Source: Chamaelirium japonicum
Taxonomy: Eukaryota; Streptophyta; Magnoliopsida; Liliales; Melanthiaceae
Length of the DNA stretch: 64,000 bases
Reading direction: 5' to 3'
Assembly: GCA_947650365.1 (NCBI GenBank)
Contig: OX393552.1
Span: forward strand, 18,053,851 to 18,117,850
Shown here: piece after piece, positions 35,280-46,162 of the stretch
Numbering within the stretch: position 1 is the first letter of the stretch
Layout: each line of letters begins with the position of its first letter
The notes under the pieces: model-generated
The model's input: only the letters and a program-made list of their open reading frames with translations
What the model was told of the DNA's origin: nothing
The model's database searches: none
Translations under genes and position numbers: made by a program

Positions 35280-35997
35280 CCACATGGGTCAACGTAGATC
35301 AATTGAACAAGACGATTCTTCGACGAATCAATGCGGAACAAGCAATCCAACACAAATAGAGAAATAGGAAAGCAAGAAGAAAAAACAACCACAAAGCAAT
35401 CACAGAAAGAGAGTCAAGAGATTTATGTGGAAACCCCTGCAGGAAAAACCATGGGCGAAGACGATCGGATGATCCACTAGAACAAAGAATGAAACGGAGT
35501 TACAAGCAACACCCAACTCCAACGAAATGAACTCCCCTCGCCAAGAGCACCTCCTTCTTTTTCAAGCCCTCGCCAAGCCTCCCTTAAAGTTTTCTCTTCA
35601 ATGCAATACAATCCCCAAAACCATAGACCCCTTTATATATCAAGGGGATATGTTACATAAGCTTAATCCTGAAATTCCCCTCAAAACATCCCAAGCAGAA
35701 AAGTCAAATCGTGATTGTCTTGGGCTGACCCGTACTGTCAGGCACAGTCGTGTGCACGACCTGGGCAAGTCGTTCGTATGATAGTTTGTAGCCAGTCTCG
35801 TCTTTTCGCTAAACGACACATCGAGAATATCTGGTTCCAAGTCGTGCACACAACCCAATAGTCATGCGCACAACCACCTGGGGAGGACACTTGCCTTTTT
35901 TTCAAAGGACGCATTGACTTTTTCGAAGGGACGGGTCATACGCACGAACTGTCAAGGTCGTGCGCACGACCCCTTACAGTCGAGCTATATCTCAACA
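35280..35997 (-). repeat. Minus-strand copia-type 3' LTR
   Basis: On the minus strand the polypurine-like CTTCTCGCCAAGGTGGAGAT (36017-35998) is directly followed by TGTTGAGATATAGC, a classic copia tract-LTR junction. GGGGTTTCCACATAAATC near 35430-35447 on the same strand is also usual in copia LTRs of the Tnt1 group. The right boundary is firm. The left is approximate. Confidence 0.7.
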
Positions 35998-36481
35998 ATC
36001 TCCACCTTGGCGAGAAGTCCAAATCAAAATCCGATCGTCGTCTTCACCTGCACCTTAACGATGCACAAAGATGCCTTCTGGGAATCCCAAAATAAGTCCC
36101 GAAGATGTGCCAAAGCACCCTGAATTTGCTAGAACCCCAAAGGTGCGAAACTCCTCAAACCATCTTGACCAAGCTCAGGCAATGTTATGGGGGGAGATCA
36201 TTGTCTTCGTAAGGTCCCCGTCTAATAATCGATTAAGGAGTTGAGCTTCGAGATGTGGTGCGCTGTAGAGTACTAAGCTGGCACGTGCTGGCACTGTAAA
36301 ATAGAGAGAAAGAGAGAGTGGACACAGAATGTGGTGACAAAGTTTGGCCGAAGTCTACGTCTTCGTGCGGTAAGATGCAACCTTTGAATCCAATATCTTT
36401 AAAGAAGTAGAGCTACTCTCGACATATCGAGGAGTGCTTATACAAGTAGACAAAGGGTGGAACAGGCTTGACTGGAGTTTG
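35998..36481 (-). other. Short internal remnant behind the LTR
   Basis: Begins with the polypurine-like tract. No coding domain was recognised before the next LTR family starts at 36482. Confidence 0.45.
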
Positions 36482-38300
36482 TGTTGGAATGGATCCTGTT
36501 ATCAGAGTCGCAGCAGAAGCAAAAGATAGATCCGAAAATCATAAGGTGTATGTTTCATTACAATTAATTCTACAAAACAATCTACATGCAAATCTATGAT
36601 CTTAGCATATGTGCAGACACCCTAGAGGCATACTACGATCTACGGAAGACATGCATGCATCTAGTTAGGTATTTAGAATCATCATACTTTGTGGATCTAT
36701 GATTCGGAGAGAACGGAACGATGATGAACCGCACGTGAATCGCAAGGGAAGTTGTCGGATAGCACCTTGTCCTTTGCGAATTGAGGAATCCTCGAAGTCC
36801 TATCTCTGAGTGTAAGGACTACGAACAGACGAAGGAATTCGTTGCGAAGACGATGGCGAGCCACGAGATCTCCTCCTTCTCTTTCTCTCTTCTTCCTTCT
36901 CCTTCCTTCCTCCTTCTTATTCCTTCTTCCTCTTTCTTCCTTGCCCAAAACCTCAGAGAGGGAGAGAGGGAGAGGGGGTCGAGTTTTTGGAGAGGGGAGG
37001 AATATAGGGCCGACCCCTTCCTTTCTAATCCTCTTATAGGGCCGGCCCCCTACTGCTTTACGCAAGCTAGGGCCGGCCCCTAGTGGATAGGGATGAGGGG
37101 GGGGGGGGGTTTAGGGTTTCCACAGGTCTATCGTGAAGCCTGGACAAAAACGCCCTTCACGAAAAGTGAAACATTGAGAGAGAGATTGAGTGAGGTACGC
37201 TACCCAGAATCGAGTTCCGTCAGCGCCTATGAGCTCCTGGAATTATTTCGCTTATTTTAAGATCCATATTCAATATGTTCTGAGCCATATTTTAGTATTT
37301 ATCAAAATACCCCTACAGCCCCTAACATACGTGAATTAGGTTCTTAGGCTCCGGGCTTGCGATCTATCGCGCTACTTCGCATCCAACGTATCCAACCAGG
37401 TCGGGGAACAATTCCTATACGCAACGACTGGGTGGAGCCTTCAGGGTTCAGGATCTCTAGCTCCAACCGGATCCCTGATTAACTGTTCTGGTGACACACC
37501 GAAAGTTCCGTTAATCAGCCCTAATCCGATTAACCTGCGTAGCCACCCAGAGTGCGACGCGAGTTGAACTCTAGTGATCCTAAACTTATGTTACTCCCTC
37601 GTAACCCGGTTCTCTACTATACTCTGATAATCCTTAGTCTCTCCTATTACTGGTGACACGATTCGACTCGGGCGGTGGGGAGCACCGTCAGATCCCGATC
37701 GATTATCTAACAAGGATTTGATGACTTGTCATCTATAACACCATACACCTTCCGGTGCTATGCCTAGCATCCGGAACGTTATCAGTCATACTGACAACCA
37801 CCAGGCCTGGGTTAACTATGTGGACAGATTGACTCATCAAAACGCACCCATCCAACACTGGACGTCGGATAACCTGTAGGATTGCATGCCACTCAAGTGC
37901 TAGCCGGGTAACCCAACGTACCATGGTATTGGACTATGGAAGGTCCACACACGTTGGCACATCAAAGCACCACACAACTAGTTGGCCCAGTGTACATGGT
38001 CCCTCAGGGTTAAGGACAGATTATCTATAGTAGTAAGATGGTTTATGCACCAGTGTCTGAATAACTGAACTGTGCACCGTCTTGGTTCCTGTTCAACACA
38101 ATTATCGTGATTGGTCAGGTGAATGAGAATCACACGTTCCCGTGGTGGAGACTTCACCACATCCTCTACCTGCCAACAGCTTAGTCTCGGTGAAGCGACT
38201 GACATCACCAAAGTTGTGAACTAGTTCTAGGTCTACACAAAACTGGTCCACTGGGTCTCCCAAGCATGGATCCGCTATGCGCCTCAGTGGCCTACTGTGT
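36482..38300 (-). repeat. Inverted copy of the 6.8-kb LTR family
   Basis: The left end reads TGTTGGAATGG on the plus strand, that is ...CCATTCCAACA on the minus strand. Minus-strand segments match the 6782-9074 LTR in order, for example GTCGCACTCTGGGTGGCTAC (near 37540), and near 38240 CTGGTCCACTGGGTCTCCCA matches the complement of the GGGAGACTCAATGGACTGG segment. The first 100 or so bases of the LTR are not recognisable beyond 38300. Confidence 0.7.
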
Positions 38301-38900
38301 TCCCTAGGGTCTTTTATTATATGTATATTAACATATACCAAAGTAGTATTCTAATTAAAGCAATAACCAAAGTCATCTTTATTAATGTTAATACAGAAAA
38401 TCCACGCTCAGGACACACGAATGGTATCGACTTGGTCAGAAAGCTCGCCCCGGAAGCAGTTTTCAGAATGATGAGAGCGAGAGCGACGATGAGGATGCAG
38501 CGCCAAGGAGGTCGAGAGGGACGGGGAGGGCAGGGAGGAGCAGCATGGAGCCGAGGGGGGAAACTGCCTCGGACCAGCGGGACACACTGTTGACCGAGCA
38601 TCGTTAATTAGTCGCTGCGGATTAACTAACCTCTTCCTGATTTATTTTTTCTTATTCTTTCGACTCTCTTCTGTTGTGTACATTCCCAGATTCTCCAGAT
38701 CTGTTTCTTGTTGTGAAAGTCGAGGTAAAGAGTTTGGCTACAAAAATTCAATTGAGTCTTGGGGTAGTTGAAGTGTGTTTCAGTAGAGAATAGTGGTGAT
38801 GGTTGGTGTATATACGTACAGATGATTGCAAGCAGGTCTATATTATTTTTGGACTCTGTACCACAGCATGATGATAACATCACATGATACCTTCACCTCT
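38301..38900. other. Intergenic, no feature recognised
   Basis: A GC-rich patch near 38440-38590 gives frames on both strands with no recognisable similarity. Confidence 0.35.
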
Positions 38901-38952
38901 GTTGAGAAATGGTAGTTGGTGGATGCAGGTTCATGGCCTATTCAATTCAGCT

Positions 38953-39033
<81 letters not shown>

Positions 39034-39107
39034 GAGAAATGGTAGTTGGTGGTTGCAGCTTCATGGCCTATTCAATTCAGCTTGTACTCTCTCTCTCTCT
39101 CTCTCTC
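38901..39107. repeat. 130-bp tandem duplication ending in (CT)n
   Basis: GTTGAGAAATGGTAGTTGGT starts at 38901 and again at 39031. Each is followed by the same 57 bases and a CT run (38957-39030, 39088-39107). The first CT run is about 74 bases, the second about 20. Only a few bases differ between the unique parts, so the duplication is recent. Confidence 0.95.
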
Positions 39108-39467
39108 ATCAGTGTTAATTTGATCCCACCTTCCAGCATTTTTATTTTTTGTTAGTCCATTGTATCAGATTTTAGAGTTATTGTAAGGTTTTCAGTAGAG
39201 AAGTGGTTGCGATTAAGATTGGTTGGTCTAATGTCTGATTTAGAATGGATTTAAATAAATCTGAGGGTAAGATTATGGTTTAATTGGGTCAAGAATTTTT
39301 TAAAAAAATTATTTTTAATCTAATTTTAGTAAGAGAAATGAGAGTTAGGTTTCTATTTAACTTTTTTTTTTTTCACTTAAGAGGGAGCAAAATAGGAGTT
39401 GGTCTTAGGGGATTTTAGGGCAACGACCTTATTTATTCTCAATAGTGATTAAATTTCAAATAATAGT
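39108..39467. other. AT-rich intergenic
   Basis: No coding signal or element ends were recognised. Confidence 0.4.
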
Positions 39468-39495
39468 GGGGGGGGGGGGGGGGGGGGGGGGGGGG
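39468..39495. repeat. Run of 28 G
   Basis: An uninterrupted homopolymer. Length in the assembly is likely unreliable. Confidence 0.95.
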
Positions 39496-39622
39496 AGGAT
39501 CAGATCTGGAGGGGGTAAACTCGTTGTATTAGGGTTTCTCTTAGGAAACCAAAGTAAAATTGTGGCTGTTCGTGGATGGAGAAGGTAAACAAACGATTGT
39601 TGTCAACTTCAGTAGTTAAAAC

Positions 39623-39882
39623 CAGTGTTTTGAAAACCGGACCGGACCGGGCGGTTCAACCGGTTTGAACCGGAACCGGAACATGTTTTGGTTTGGTCTT
39701 TGAATAAACCGGTTTGTATGTTAACCTAGGAATCAAACCTTCCCATTGAAGAATTTAGTAGATATCTATATAAAAAAACATATTTTCATACGGTTCAAAC
39801 GGTTGAACCACCGGTTTGAACCGATTTGGACCGAACTGGATGCATTTTCGGTTCGTCTTCCGGTCCGGTTTTGAAAACACTG
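39623..39882. mobile_element. hAT MITE, 260 bp, perfect 8-bp target duplication
   Basis: The left end is CAGTGTTTTGAAAACCGG and the right end is its exact complement CCGGTTTTGAAAACACTG. GTTAAAAC flanks both sides (39615-39622 and 39883-39890). Both halves are packed with CCGGTTTGAACCGG-like motifs, which form inverted pairs. CAGTG...CACTG ends with an 8-bp duplication fit hAT. Confidence 0.93.
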
Positions 39883-39942
39883 GTTAAAACTACTCGTAGA
39901 CTTGTAGTCGTAATTACAACTCCCCTAACCAAACAGACCGTT

Positions 39943-40265
39943 GGTGCAGTTGGTAGTGGTGCTGCTCCTTGTGGGCACTAACTAGGGTTTAATACTTGCT
40001 CCCCGCTCTGTGTGGCGCTCCCGTTTGTTGGTGTGGTGACTTCGTGGGCCAGGTGGGCCCTTCCTCCGGGTTCGATACCCGCTCCCCGCTCTTTCTGTCA
40101 CTTCCGCTCTCTGGTGTGGCGACTTCCTGTGGGCTAGGTGGGCCGTCCTCCTGACCTCGGCTCTATGGTGTGGCGACTTCCTGTGGGTTAGGTGGGCCGT
40201 CCTCCTGACCTCGGCTCTATGGTGTGGCGACTTCCTGTGGGTTAGGTGGGTCCTCCTCCTGACCG
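39943..40265 (+). repeat. SINE-like sequence with a 54-bp tandem repeat
   Basis: The left part has A-box-like TGCAGTTGGTAG and B-box-like GGGTTTAATAC, and a second copy has GGGTTCGATAC near 40069, both followed by CGCTCCCCGCTCT or a close form. From 40112 a 54-bp unit (TGGTGTGGCGACTTCCTGTG...) is repeated three times (40112, 40166, 40220) with few changes. The tRNA-derived origin is an inference from the box motifs. The tandem repeat is directly visible. Confidence 0.6.
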
Positions 40266-40495
40266 GTTCGGATCCGGTGGTTGTGTGTTGTTCACCCTGT
40301 TGTGATGATTTACGGGTTGTGTATTGTTCGCCCAAGTATGGTGACTTACGGGTCTAGCTTTCCCCTCTGGATCCGTGAGTACTCGTGATCATCGTCTACA
40401 GATACCCACTCTCCCGTCTCAAGAATTGCTTCCTATTGATCGCCTAGATCTTTTCCACTTCCACATGGTTTCGTCAAACAATTGGTATCAGAGTG
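40266..40495 (+). repeat. LTR end and primer-binding site
   Basis: TTTCGTCAAACA ends at 40480, and TGGTATCAGAGTG starts at 40483, one or two bases off the usual initiator tRNA-Met primer-binding site. This implies a plus-strand LTR to the left, perhaps including the 54-bp repeats, and an interior to the right. The LTR start was not found. Confidence 0.6.
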
Positions 40496-40863
40496 TCGAA
40501 GTACAATCGTTTGTAGCAATTCATAATTTTTTTTTGGTAGATAACATCAATAAAAAAAAGGGGAACGATTGATCGTCGTCGTCGCCGGGGTCGCTTGCTG
40601 TTTGTCGACATCGACAGTGTCGTGATCAAGGGAGTAGAGACCTTCAGGGATCCTAATTCATTCTTGGTGTCGGCGGTGTTTCACATTTGGCAAAAGGCCG
40701 ATGGAGGGCTGGTTTCACCAATCGAGGTCGTCAACGGCGACCGATTCCTTCACCTGCGGCATCGGAATGCCGTCGAGGTTACGGATCGATCGTCGGAGCA
40801 TCGACTGACCGTGGTTGCCAAGGCCAGAGGAGGCTGGGAGGTCATCAGGCTTAGAAACCCTAA
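40496..40863 (+). other. Interior of the 40.5-kb LTR element, unrecognised
   Basis: A plus-strand frame (40595-40945) encodes 116 residues with no domain I recognise. Its last part runs into the MITE. It may be a gag leader remnant, but nothing proves this. Confidence 0.35.
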
Positions 40864-41119
40864 GGCTGCGTTTGGTAGCCGAAAAATTTCATTAAAGGAA
40901 AGGAAAGTCTTTCCCCTCCCGAGGGGAAAGTCTTTCCCCCCTTGAGTGCGAGGAAAGAGAATCCCCTTACTCCCCCCCCTATTACACTAACATTGGGATA
41001 ATTTATGTATAAAAGTATTATGATTCCTGTTTACTTTTCCGGTACCAAACACGTCTAACATCGCTTAAGGGAGGGAATCCTCTCCCTTTCCCATCACTTT
41101 TCGACTACCAAACAGGGCC
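40864..41119. mobile_element. Tourist-like MITE, 256 bp, TAA target duplication
   Basis: The left end is GGCTGCGTTTGGTAGCCGAA and the right, inverted, is GGCCCTGTTTGGTAGTCGAA. TAA flanks both sides (40861-40863, 41120-41122). GG(C/G)C..GTTTGGTA ends with a TAA/TTA duplication are a hallmark of Tourist/Harbinger MITEs. Inside, GGAAAGTCTTTCCCC is itself palindromic. Confidence 0.9.
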
Positions 41120-42115
41120 TAAAGGGTGAAGGCAACGGCGGCAACAACGTGAAGAGGTAGGAGAGGTTTAGGGTTTAATTTCTAACCCTAACCTTTTATT
41201 TGTCCCTGAACCGGTTTTAACCGCCAAGACCCCACCTGAACCAATTTAGATCAGACTCGACTCGAAGTTGTTCAGACCGAATTCGATCCGGTTTTTGTGA
41301 ACTGATTCTGTGGGGGATCTTTTCCGTCGCTTGATCCCTCCAACAATCAATTGATTAAATTTGAGTTAGTTAGAGAGTTGTAGGTTAAGAGAGTAGAGAG
41401 ATAGGAGAATTGACATATGGATTTGTTGTCGAAGTTCGATTGTAGCCTACATCTCTGTGTCACAACCATGAATCCACTACCTTTTAGAAGTTTGAGCTAT
41501 CCCTTTACAGGTAAAGGGATGCTTGCACAAAGAAGTGGGGTAGAAGTAGAAGTAGAATGTCGGGGAATGAGATGTGATCTCAAATCTGGTCAGCCTGGAC
41601 GAAGAGCTTTGCTATTCCATGCTAGGCTATAAGGGCTTCCAATGCCAAAATGTCTTTCAACTACCCAAAGTCCTTTTGTTGTTTTGAGGTATATTTATAG
41701 GTGCCGCCTTTCCATAAATACCAGAGCTGATGTGTCGTTCTTTGATTGGTCCACGTGGTGTCCTGCGGTAGCTAGGTCCATGTGTGAGCCTCTGAATGGG
41801 CCACGAGTTATCCTCATGGGCCTCTTGCGGTACATGTCTCTGCTGGTCTACTAGCGGGCCACAACTGTCTGCATGTGCCTTGGAGATGTGGGCCTCTGTT
41901 GGCCTGCTGGTGGGCTACGAGCTGTCCTTGTGGGCCTCAGCTGGCCTGCTTTTTGGTCGCCTGTGTGTCTGTGTGCTGGCCTTAGCCATTTTTTGCACCC
42001 ACACCTTTCCCCTCTCAGCTTGGTGACCACCTAGTTGGCCGGGATCCTTGTTGCAAAGCTGAAGCCGATCCATGTTTTCATTGCCCGTTATGGTTATGTG
42101 TTGCGATTCCCTAGG
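41120..42115. other. Intergenic, no gene recognised
   Basis: Several short plus-strand frames (41417, 41642, 41796) exist, but none resembles a known protein. A weak repeat of GGGCC(A/T)...CTG(C/T)GGTxxxTG units occurs at 41800-41950. Confidence 0.35.
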
Positions 42116-42260
42116 AGTGATCCTTTTGGAGTGATCCCCCCTGCGAGGGATGTTCTTGTGAGGGAAGTGATCCTCCTGCAGTGATCCCCCTGCAAGGATT
42201 GTTCTCGTGAAAGGAGCGATCCTCCTATAGTAATCCCCCTGCGAGGGATGAGAACCATTT
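42116..42260. repeat. 49-50-bp tandem repeat, three copies
   Basis: Units start at 42116, 42166 and 42215, each with (A/C)GTGATCC...GTGATCCCCCTGC and AAGGATTGTTCTCGTGA or a variant. The third is shortened. Confidence 0.85.
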
Positions 42261-42699
42261 CGGTAATCCCATGGAGGATCGAGGTCGAGGAGGAGGGAGA
42301 CCGAGCCCTCCCTCTCTCTTTTTGTTGCTGGTCAAATGGAGGATGGGAGGCCGAGCCCATTATTCTTATTTTCTGCATATTGAACGAAGGAGGCCGGAGA
42401 TAAAGATGTTTTGCTCAAAATGAACACCAACTTTGTCGTATTGCCCAAACTCAGCCCACTCCAAAAGTTGTTACTTTTCTAGTCATAGCCACATGAGAAA
42501 TCAGTCACACACATATATTTTGGTTTTTTGGATTCATTTTACCTCTAAAATACAATGCGACCCAATCCCTTATATCGATAGGCTTGTGGCCACCGTCCAC
42601 CACCGTGATCGCCATCATCGCCCTGCCGACCACAATTTTAGCCCCCCGTGGGCATTGCCATTGGTGTTTGTTGTTACTGCCGGCCAACACCGCTACCAC
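42261..42699. other. Intergenic, no feature recognised
   Basis: No coding signal or element ends were recognised. Confidence 0.35.
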
Positions 42700-43030
42700 C
42701 TTCATCGTTCACAATTTTTTTTTTTTTTGCAGGTTCGCAGCCACCGCCAACATCGTTGCGGCGGGTGCAACTTGTGTCGTCATCTTTCAAAAGGAAAAAA
42801 AAATATGAGTTTGCGGTCGCCGCAACTTTATTGCGACGGGCTCAACTTATGCCACCACCGTTCAAAGGATTTTTTTTTTGCAGATTTGCGCTGCTGCAAG
42901 ATTTTGCGGCAGTCCCAACTTGTACTGTAATCGTTCAAAAGGAAAATAATAATGGTTTGCGACTGCCGCAAGATTTTGCGGCCACCGTAGCTAGCCGCAA
43001 CTTTGTTGTGGCGGGCGCAACTTGTGCCTA
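42700..43030. repeat. Degenerate about 74-bp tandem repeat
   Basis: TTTCAAAAGG / GTTCAAAGG / GTTCAAAAGG recur at 42785, 42860 and 42933. Each is followed by an A- or T-rich tract, then GCGG(C/T)xGCCGCAA and GGG(C/T)GCAACTTGTG-like sequence. At least four diverged units. The frames across it reflect the repeat. Confidence 0.65.
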
Positions 43031-43642
43031 ATACATCCAAGGTTATCATGGAGATATTGAAAGGTAGAGAAACTTGAGTAGCAGTCTTACCTCGACGAGT
43101 AAGGGAAGCTCGTGATCTGGATCATGAACACTCCTTGGCAAGTGTCCAAGGAGTTCGTTTGATCTCAGTTAGTTATAATCATTATTTTTACGAAAATGAT
43201 CTTAGTTCGTTGAAATCTTTGTTTTCCATGAATAATTTGCTCTTCTTCTTTTCTGTATTCTTTGCAAAAAAATGAAAATTTTTTTCCAGCAACAAACTCT
43301 TGGGTAGAGGATTGACCATGGGGACGCGGCTTTGTGGTGGATAGGAGCAGAGTCAGTAGATCTACATGTCAAAATAATTTGGAAAAATCGGTGTTAGGTC
43401 CAAAAAACAGAGTGTATAACATTTAGTTTCATTTTAAGTTCTTATTTGCAGCAAGTCCACCGAAATGACTATTGCATGAAGGCTAATCCTCTATCCATTG
43501 TTTTGATTGCAAATGATCTGATCTTAACTGTTTTGGATAATGATTTTTTTAAAAATACCATAAATACCCATAGTATCCTCCCACGTTAAATAACGACAGA
43601 TGATATATGACACGTTTTTTTTTTACGACAAGAGTGGCACGG
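43031..43642. other. Intergenic, no feature recognised
   Basis: No coding signal or element ends were recognised. Confidence 0.35.
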
Positions 43643-44205
43643 GTTGCTACAATGATTTAACTGTAGCTGCTACAATGATTTAACTGTAGTTGCTACAATG
43701 ATTTCACTGTAGCAATCCGTGATTTCACTGTAGTTGCTACAGTGAATCACTGTAGCAAAGTACTCAATTTTATTCAAATAATACTCAGTTTTATTAAGTA
43801 TTTTTGCGACTAAAATTGAGTACTATAGTGATTTGACGGTAGAAAAGTGTTTTTAGCAGTCACAAAAAAATCACTATAACAGCTACAGTGATTTCACTGT
43901 AGTACAGTGATTTCACTGTAGTAAAGTTGCTCAAATATATGTTAATAATACTCAATTGAATTGAGTACTATTGCTACAGTGATTTCACTATAGGAAAATA
44001 TTGTTTAACAGCCACGATGGAATCACTATAGTGCTACATTGATTTCACTGTAGTTGCTGCAGTGATTTCCCTGTAGCTGCTACAGCGAAATCACTATAGC
44101 ACTACAGTGATTTCACTGTAGCTGCTACAGGGGAATCACGATAGCGCTACAGTGATTTCATTGTAGCTACTACAGTGAAATCACTGTAGCAACTATAGTG
44201 GTCCG
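43643..44205. repeat. Palindrome-rich array of CTACAGTGA / TCACTGTAG
   Basis: Over about 560 bases the half-sites CTACAGTGA and TCACTGTAG (or one-base variants) occur around twenty times, often as pairs separated by TT or AA, for example CTACAGTGAAATCACTGTAG near 44173. Pairs are linked by TAGCTGCTACAG or by AT-rich spacers with CTCAATT(T/G). Each pair can form a 9-bp hairpin. I do not recognise the family with certainty. Confidence 0.8.
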
Positions 44206-44591
44206 ACACTAGGTCTCGAAACTGTACGTTTCGTACAGATTGAATGAAGTTATATAGGCAATGGTAGGTTGATAAATTTGACAACTTAATCAGGGCTATT
44301 TTAGTCTTGCATTAACCAAAAGAGTTTTTGCAACTAATCTGTTGACACGTGGACTTGGGCTTAGAGGAAAAGGTTGTCGGGACCTATCTTAAAATAAAAC
44401 CCTTAAAATTGACTGTTTGCAATCCGCCCCAAATAATTTACCTGATTATTAACAAGGGATGTGATGTTGAAATAAATTGAAATTAAAATGAAGGATAATT
44501 TAGTTTTTTTAAAAAATAGGTGACTAAAAGAGCAATAACATTTCGAATGGGTTTGGTTTGGGAAAATACTATAGGATTTGTGCTAATAAAG

Positions 44592-44594
<3 letters not shown>
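44206..44594. other. Intergenic, no feature recognised
   Basis: No coding signal or element ends were recognised. Confidence 0.35.

Positions 44595-44669
<75 letters not shown>
44595..44669. repeat. (GA)n microsatellite
   Basis: About 75 bases of GA repeat. Arg-Glu and Ser-Leu frames over it are not genes. Confidence 0.95.
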
Positions 44670-44671
<2 letters not shown>

Positions 44672-44870
44672 TGCGTTTGGTTCCCCCAAACTCTGTACGC
44701 CACTGTCTCCTTCTTTGCGAGTGAGAATCCTAGCCGTAGGTGTTTTGTCAATTGGGTCAACGCGTCTGTGATCGGCTGCCACGTCACTCCTTCTAAGTTG
44801 TGCCTTGATTGCGAGTTCTCCTCGTTGATGCCATGCTAGTGGAGGGTCCCTTGTGATTGATGGCCTGTCA

Positions 44871-45037
44871 ATCCTACGATTTTGTTCCCGGTTTCTCTCA
44901 TTGGCTCATATCGAGGGCTTTTGGTCATTTCATACTACTTATCATGGTGAAATGACCAAAAGCCCTCGATATGAACCAATAAGAGAGACAGGAAACATCC
45001 AACGTCTTTAACGAGGTTGGAACAAAATCGTACTCAT
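44871..45037. mobile_element. Foldback element with long inverted arms
   Basis: The inner arms (44894-44932 and 44948-44988) are nearly perfect complements about 40 bases long, with a 15-base loop. Both contain ATATCGAGGGCTTTTGGTCA on one strand or the other. Outer arms pair weakly (CTACGATTTTGTTCC with GGAACAAAATCGTAC). No target duplication could be assigned. Confidence 0.75.
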
Positions 45038-45123
45038 CCGGAGAAAAAAGTTTGAGAACCACAAGTATGACCCATCCGCACGATGAGAACACGTGGCAGA
45101 ACCATTGGCCATGGGGTGAATTC

Positions 45124-45280
45124 CAGGGGAAAATTTTCAGCACATCCTGCGTACGCTCATCACGCTTTAAGTGCTGGGGTCCACTATCCTCATTTGCGGG
45201 GGTTTACTACCTCATGTCTCATGAATTAGTGGTCCCTACGGTTGTAGCGTACTCAGGATGTGCTGATAAATTTCCCGAGT
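45124..45280. mobile_element. Small inverted-repeat MITE-like element
   Basis: CAGCACATCCTGCGTACGCT near 45138 pairs with its near-complement AGCGTACTCAGGATGTGCTG near 45246. The ends extend to GGGGAAAATTTT and AAATTTCCCGAG. About 157 bp. No clear target duplication. Confidence 0.6.
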
Positions 45281-45666
45281 TTAAGGGGAATGGCAGGTGA
45301 AACTCCGGTAGGCTGGGATGGGTTGGTGTTCAACCCTATCCCAACCCAAAGTGATATACATCAAGCAATCCTAACCCAACTCAAGTGGATTGGTCGGATT
45401 ATATTTTTTTTAATAATATCAGCCTATTATATTTTAATATATTAATTTAAGTTTTTTTAGTAATAGCTATAATTTAATCTTTATCAAAAAAAAAAAAAAA
45501 GTTCTGCATGCACATGATTAACTTTCAACCGTATCAAATTTCACAAAATAAAAAATTCTATCATGAAATAACTTATAATATAAAAATATATCTACACTAA
45601 AATAAATAAGATAAGTATTGATGTACTCGGTACATTATCACATCAAACATATAGAACTGTGATTTA
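45281..45666. other. AT-rich flank with a GGGTTGG-type patch
   Basis: Near 45315-45400 there are GGGATGGGTTGG and CCCAACCC motifs like those of the hAT-like elements. No ends were found. The rest is AT-rich flank of the copia element. Confidence 0.4.
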
Positions 45667-45821
45667 TGTTGGGAAAAAACTGTTGTATTATTCACTAAAC
45701 CCCTCTATATATAGGCATAATGAGAGGTTGGGATAGAGACGAGGTAAATCTCTAATCCCCTGAATCTAGGGGTCTTTATCTGGTGGGCATCCATATCCGA
45801 TGCAACCACCGTTTCATAACA
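45667..45821 (-). repeat. Short 3' LTR of the 46-50 kb copia element
   Basis: On the minus strand the purine tract AAGGGGGAG is followed by TGTTATGAAACGG, the LTR start at 45821. The most likely end is CCCAACA at 45667, giving 155 bp with TGTT...AACA ends. A CTATATATAG TATA-like stretch lies at about 45708-45717. The end point is an inference because no second LTR is available. Confidence 0.65.
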
Positions 45822-46162
45822 CTCCCCCTTGGATGACCACCATTTATCAATGATTGCCTCATTAAAACCTTTGATGGAAAAACCCAGTGGAAAAAATCCT
45901 ATCAAAGGAAAAAGAGTACAACCTTAGTTCTTCAGGAACTATGGTGGGTGCGCATAATGCTGCCTCGTTAAAACCTTTGATGGGAAAAACCCTGTGGGAA
46001 AAACCCACCAAAGGAAAAAGAGTACAGCGCGCATATTTGCATCTTCAGGATGCCCTCCGCCTAATAATTACATTTACATTATTACATCTCTCCCCCTGAT
46101 TTTATCTCCTCCTGATTACATTATTACATCTCTCCCCCTGATTATATCTCCTCCTTATTACA

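Noticed and set aside
36482-36520. Plus-strand primer-binding site (TGTTATCAGAGTCGC)
   Set aside because: It differs from the usual site, and the matching part of the 54-56 kb LTR copy shows the motif is part of this LTR family in inverted orientation.
42433-43031. 127-165-codon His/Pro-rich frames
   Set aside because: They run through a degenerate 74-bp tandem repeat and show no domain.
43643-44205. CRISPR-like array
   Set aside because: Spacing is irregular, the repeats are palindromic half-sites with variants, there are no cas genes, and the surrounding DNA is a plant genome.
44483-44839. Frames with Ser-Leu or Arg-Glu repeats
   Set aside because: They are produced by the (GA)n microsatellite.
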